Shown: positions 33,195 to 35,999 of the stretch, piece by piece
How positions within the stretch are numbered: the stretch's first letter is position 1
Layout: every line of letters starts with the position of its first letter
Source: Geitlerinema sp. PCC 9228
Lineage (GTDB): Bacteria; Cyanobacteriota; Cyanobacteriia; Cyanobacteriales; PCC-9228
DNA length: 35,999 nucleotides
NCBI RefSeq assembly: GCF_001870905.1
Contig: NZ_LNDC01000195.1
Location: 1-35,999, forward strand
Direction: 5' to 3'
The notes under the pieces: model-generated
What the model was told of the DNA's origin: nothing
Databases searched by the model: none
What the model saw: the letters and a program-made list of their open reading frames with translations, nothing else
Made by a program: the position numbers and the translations under genes

Positions 33195-34409
33195 AGAACA
33201 AATCCAACAAGCACTACAACAGTGTCGCCAGCGCACATTAGAGCAGTTTGACCTATCGACGATACCGCCTTATGCCACCAACCCCATCCCGAATTTAGTC
33301 CCATCGGCTGGCATTTGGGGCATATTGCCTATACCGAAGACCTGTGGCTGCTGCAAACCTGCGCTGGCTTGCCCCCCGTATTTCCCCAATACCACCAACT
33401 GTTTTCTGCAGAAACCTCTCCCAAACAAGAACGGGTGAATTTGCCCTCGCGCGGCGAAATTCGCCAATATCTCGATAAAGTTCGCGAGGCAGTTTGGGAA
33501 TATTTGGACGTAGCGCCTCTAGAACACGAAGAACGCCTGTGGCGGTTTATTTTGCAACACGAAAGCCAGCACAGCGAAACCATGGCGCTGGTAGAAAAAC
33601 TGCTGCAACTGCCCGATATTCCCACGGAAAACGCCGCCATTGCCATTGCTGCTGCCAATCGTTCTGACGATATGGTGAAAATTCCCGCTGGTAGATTTTG
33701 CCGGGGAAACAACGGCATGGAGGCATTGGATAACGAACGTCCGGGTCATTGGTGTTTTGTACCCACCTATTGGATCGACCGCTATCCCGTTACCTGTGGC
33801 GAATACCAACAGTTTATCGCAGCAGGCGGCTACGAAGACCCCCAATGGTGGACGCCGGCAGGTTGGAAATGGGTGCAAAAACAATCCCGCCGCCAGCCTT
33901 TGTACTGGCATTTGCAAAGTGAGAAACCCGACCATCCCGTTTGCGGTGTGAGTTGGTTTGAAGCCACCGCCTATGCCAACTTTGTGGGTAAGCGTTTGCC
34001 CACAGAAATCGAATGGGAAAAAGCCGCCAGGGGTCATCCCGATGGCGAAACCCGCCGTTTGTATCCCTGGGGAGATGCCTTTCCCGATGCCACCCGCAGC
34101 AACCACGACGGGTATGTGGGAACCACCACGCCAGTAGATGCCTATCCCGAAGGCGCTAGTGCCTATGGGGTTTACGACATGCTGGGCAATGTTTGGGAAT
34201 GGACTTCATCCCTGTTTGATGGGTATGAAGGATTTGAATTTTATCCCTATCCCGGCTATTCCCAGCAGTATTTCGACGGACAGCACTATGTTATGCGCGG
34301 GGGAAGTTGGGCAACGCGCCCTTGGGTCTTGCGTTCTAGCTTCCGCAACTGGTATTATCCCCACATCCGCGAAATTTTTGTTGGCTTTCGGCTAGCAAGC
34401 AGCGGATAA
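33169..34409 (+). pseudogene. egtB: EgtB sulfoxide synthase gene with apparent 1-base frameshift
   Basis: The product is an ergothioneine-type iron enzyme: a DinB-like N-terminus plus a formylglycine-generating-enzyme fold. A TTG at 33169 with AGGAG six bases upstream opens a frame ending ...QCRQRTLEQF near 33249. The next family-typical sequence, DDTALCHQPHPEFSPIGWHL, continues in the -1 frame from 33252 and runs open to 34409. Iron ligands survive in the second frame (His in WHLGHIAY, and QHESQH), as do the C-terminal landmarks LGNVWEWT and MRGGSWAT. One missing base near 33250-33251 explains the break. It could be a true mutation, a sequencing error or recoding. Otherwise only a shorter protein from TTG 33315 could be made. 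Confidence 0.75.
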
Positions 34410-34442
34410 TTAAGAATGGAGAAGATGGGGAAGTTCTCTCGG

Positions 34443-34475
34443 GGGTAGCCTTCTGTGGGCTACCCTTTCTCTTGG
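34443..34475 (+). terminator. Intrinsic terminator after egtB
   Basis: GGGTAGCC and GGCTACCC form a perfect 8-bp stem around a seven-base loop, followed by TTTCTCTT, 34 bases beyond the egtB stop. It lies between the convergent egtB and mcdB-like genes and mainly serves rightward transcription. Confidence 0.75.
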
Positions 34476-34523
34476 GTGATGCTTTGCTGTGTTTTTTTTG
34501 TGTATTTACCGCCACGCTTTTTG

Positions 34524-35138
34524 CTAATCCATCCAATCGGTTAGATCGCCAGAATTTTGGTTGTTCTGATTTTTCGGAGCCAAGGCAGCGTATTGGGAAC
34601 CTCGATCGCTCCCTGACTTGCGTGGAAAGGGTTGCCCTGGGCGTCGCGGGCGTTGCAGCGATTTGCTTTGCAACTGTTCCAGTTGTTGGTTCAGTTCGTT
34701 ATTTTTCTCTTGGGTGCTTTCTAGTTCTTGTTGTAGGTCTTGGATTTGTTGGTTGAGCTGGTCGTTTTCTTCGGTGAGGTGAACGGCGGCTTGCTTAGCT
34801 TCTTCAAATTTGGATTTCCAGCGATCGCTTTCTTGAGTTTTTTGCTGTAACTGTTCGGCTTCTTGGTTTTTCTTATCGAGCTTATCTTCCAAATCAACTT
34901 TGGTTTTCCAAGCAGAATCTAAATCCGATCGCAATTTTTTTGTAAGTTCCCGTTCTTGTTCCAGTTCTTGTTTTAAATCTGCGATCGCTTCTTGCAACTG
35001 GGCAATTTGGTTGGATTCGTCGTTGTTGTTTTCCGCTGTCTGTTCGGTAGAAGCTTCTACATCCGCTGGATCGGATTTCGACTGAGGATTTTTACCAGCC
35101 TCTTCGCGCAACATATCTGCCAAACGTTTTTGTGCCAT
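34524..35138 (-). CDS. mcdB: McdB-like Gln-rich coiled-coil partner of a ParA ATPase
   Basis: A 204-residue protein in three parts: a charged, probably disordered N-terminus (1-45), a long Gln/Glu-rich coiled coil (about 46-158, LQQKTQ, LQQELESTQ repeats) and a basic Pro/Arg/Asn-rich C-terminus ending DLTDWMD. This layout and the near-terminal tryptophan (Trp202) fit McdB, the carboxysome adaptor that condenses and recruits the McdA ATPase. It lies 44 bases downstream of a ParA gene on the same strand, as in mcdAB pairs. Sequence similarity among McdB proteins is low, so the name rests on architecture, the terminal Trp and context. A generic coiled-coil protein remains possible. Confidence 0.6.
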   Translation of the reverse strand: MAQKRLADMLREEAGKNPQSKSDPADVEASTEQTAENNNDESNQIAQLQEAIADLKQELEQERELTKKLRSDLDSAWKTKVDLEDKLDKKNQEAEQLQQKTQESDRWKSKFEEAKQAAVHLTEENDQLNQQIQDLQQELESTQEKNNELNQQLEQLQSKSLQRPRRPGQPFPRKSGSDRGSQYAALAPKNQNNQNSGDLTDWMD

Positions 35139-35182
35139 GATTGTTTAGGGGGAATAACACCAAGAATATCACTTCCATACTA

Positions 35183-35902
35183 TCAAGTTCTTTCCCCCCT
35201 TGTAGGAGTGCTTCGCGAAGCCCCCTGGCGCAATTGCAAATCCCGGCAAATCTCGTCGGCAACCCGGCGGTAGTCGGAAGCGGCTTCTTGGGCTTTTTTA
35301 CCCCGCAGTTGGTCGATGGCAACCCCATTCAAGGCGGCTTGTTCGTGGGCTTTGTAGGCGCGAACGAAGGCATGGAAGGCGGGAATGCCCATTTCTTGCA
35401 GGGTATTTTGTGCTTCCAAGGCTTCTCGCAAGCTGCGGGTATCGACGCGGGTTAGCAAAACCCGATGGGAAACGTCTGTTGGGGTAACCGATTGACGAAC
35501 GGTATCGATTAACGCGGCTAAATCCATGGGGGCTGGCGGGGTGGGCAAAATCAGATAGTCGGCGTGGGTGAGAACTGCTGCCAAACTATCGGCGTTGAGG
35601 GCGGGTGGGGTATCCACGACAATGAGTTCGTAGTCGGATATCTGCCGCAGTTTGCCCAACAGTTGCGGGTCTTGTTCGGAAGCAACATCAAATCCTATAT
35701 CCTGGGAATTGCGATCGCACCACCAAGCAGCCGAACCTTGCGGGTCGGTATCGACAAGCAACAGGGAATAATTGCCGGCAAGAATAGCAGCGACATTGAC
35801 GGCAGTGGTGGTTTTGCCAACGCCGCCTTTGCCGTTCATGGTAACGAGAATTTTGGGATGGGAATTTGATGGTTGCTTTCCCTGACTGTTGGTTTCAATC
35901 AT
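35183..35902 (-). CDS. mcdA: ParA-family ATPase, candidate type 2 McdA
   Basis: A 239-residue MinD/ParA ATPase with a deviant Walker A KGGVGKTT at residues 25-32 (signature Lys25 and Lys30), a DTDPQGSAAWW switch and a VVDTPPALNADSL Walker B region. ParA-type proteins form gradients on the nucleoid to space cargo. Type 2 McdA proteins of cyanobacteria keep the signature lysine, unlike the S. elongatus type 1 protein. The coiled-coil gene downstream with a terminal Trp makes McdA the best guess, but another ParA-like cargo system is possible. The last dozen residues (GASRSTPTRGERT) are encoded partly by a GCTTCGCGAAGC palindrome common in cyanobacterial spacers. Confidence 0.8.
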   Translation of the reverse strand: MIETNSQGKQPSNSHPKILVTMNGKGGVGKTTTAVNVAAILAGNYSLLLVDTDPQGSAAWWCDRNSQDIGFDVASEQDPQLLGKLRQISDYELIVVDTPPALNADSLAAVLTHADYLILPTPPAPMDLAALIDTVRQSVTPTDVSHRVLLTRVDTRSLREALEAQNTLQEMGIPAFHAFVRAYKAHEQAALNGVAIDQLRGKKAQEAASDYRRVADEICRDLQLRQGASRSTPTRGERT

Positions 35903-35925
35903 GTCGAGAACTTATGTGAGGTTTT

Positions 35926-35950
35926 GTAGGGTGGGCACTGCCCACCCTAC
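35926..35950. repeat. GTAGGGTGGGC palindromic repeat
   Basis: GTAGGGTGGGC and GCCCACCCTAC form a perfect 11-bp stem around a three-base ACT loop, flanked by TTTT on both sides. This short dispersed palindrome is widespread in cyanobacterial intergenic regions. It lies upstream of the leftward ParA gene and could also end transcripts arriving from outside the window. Confidence 0.75.
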
Positions 35951-35999
35951 TGGTTTTCTCAATGGATACTAGCAAAATCCTAACCATTTCCTAACTGTT

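Noticed and set aside
1-35999. CRISPR arrays or defence islands
   Set aside because: No regularly spaced direct repeats were seen. Apart from the dnd genes and the CHAT remnant, no known defence gene is recognisable.

Overview
This is chromosomal DNA from a cyanobacterium, probably filamentous. The evidence is the dense HIP1 octamers (GCGATCGC and overlapping forms) on both strands, together with cyanobacterial-type genes: a UPF0182 membrane protein, an AarF/UbiB kinase, CyaB/CyaC-type cyclases with GAF and REC domains, a DICT-domain protein, ClpS, pentapeptide repeats, and a ParA plus Gln-rich coiled-coil pair resembling McdA/McdB. I could not fix the genus from sequence alone. I saw no rRNA, tRNA, CRISPR array or intact transposase.

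Layout. 1-277 is non-coding and may hold the decayed right end of an IS200/IS605-type element. A UPF0182 gene (-) is divergent from a rhomboid protease (+). A 38-codon remnant of a CHAT-domain protein follows. 4191-10771 is a phosphorothioation (Dnd) locus: dndC and dndD (-), then a zinc-ribbon methyltransferase 9 bp downstream and a small unknown protein, with dndB divergent on the other strand. No dndE is recognisable here, and no dndA or dndFGH. Next come an OmpA-type envelope protein and fmt (+), then ubiB-like (-) divergent from recN (+).

17876-30460 is a signalling region. It holds a GAF-GAF-PAS adenylate cyclase (CyaB-like), directly followed by a catalytically degenerate paralogue of only its cyclase-plus-tail part, then trpS, metF (apparently starting at ATT) and a GNAT gene. 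A CyaC-like hybrid (REC-GAF-GAF-histidine kinase-REC-cyclase) and a DICT protein with a degenerate HD-GYP-like domain complete it. Three class III cyclase domains in 11 kb point to cAMP signalling.

The right part has a pentapeptide-repeat protein, convergent with a clpS-CPBP protease pair (-). Next is an ergothioneine-type egtC-egtB pair, where egtB carries an apparent single-base frameshift near its 5' end. It ends with a McdB-like/ParA (McdA-like, type 2) pair (-) and a GTAGGGTGGGC palindromic repeat. Clearest points for a second look: the egtB frameshift, the ATT start of metF, the Dnd locus without dndE, the dead cyclase paralogue, and the carboxysome-positioning candidates.
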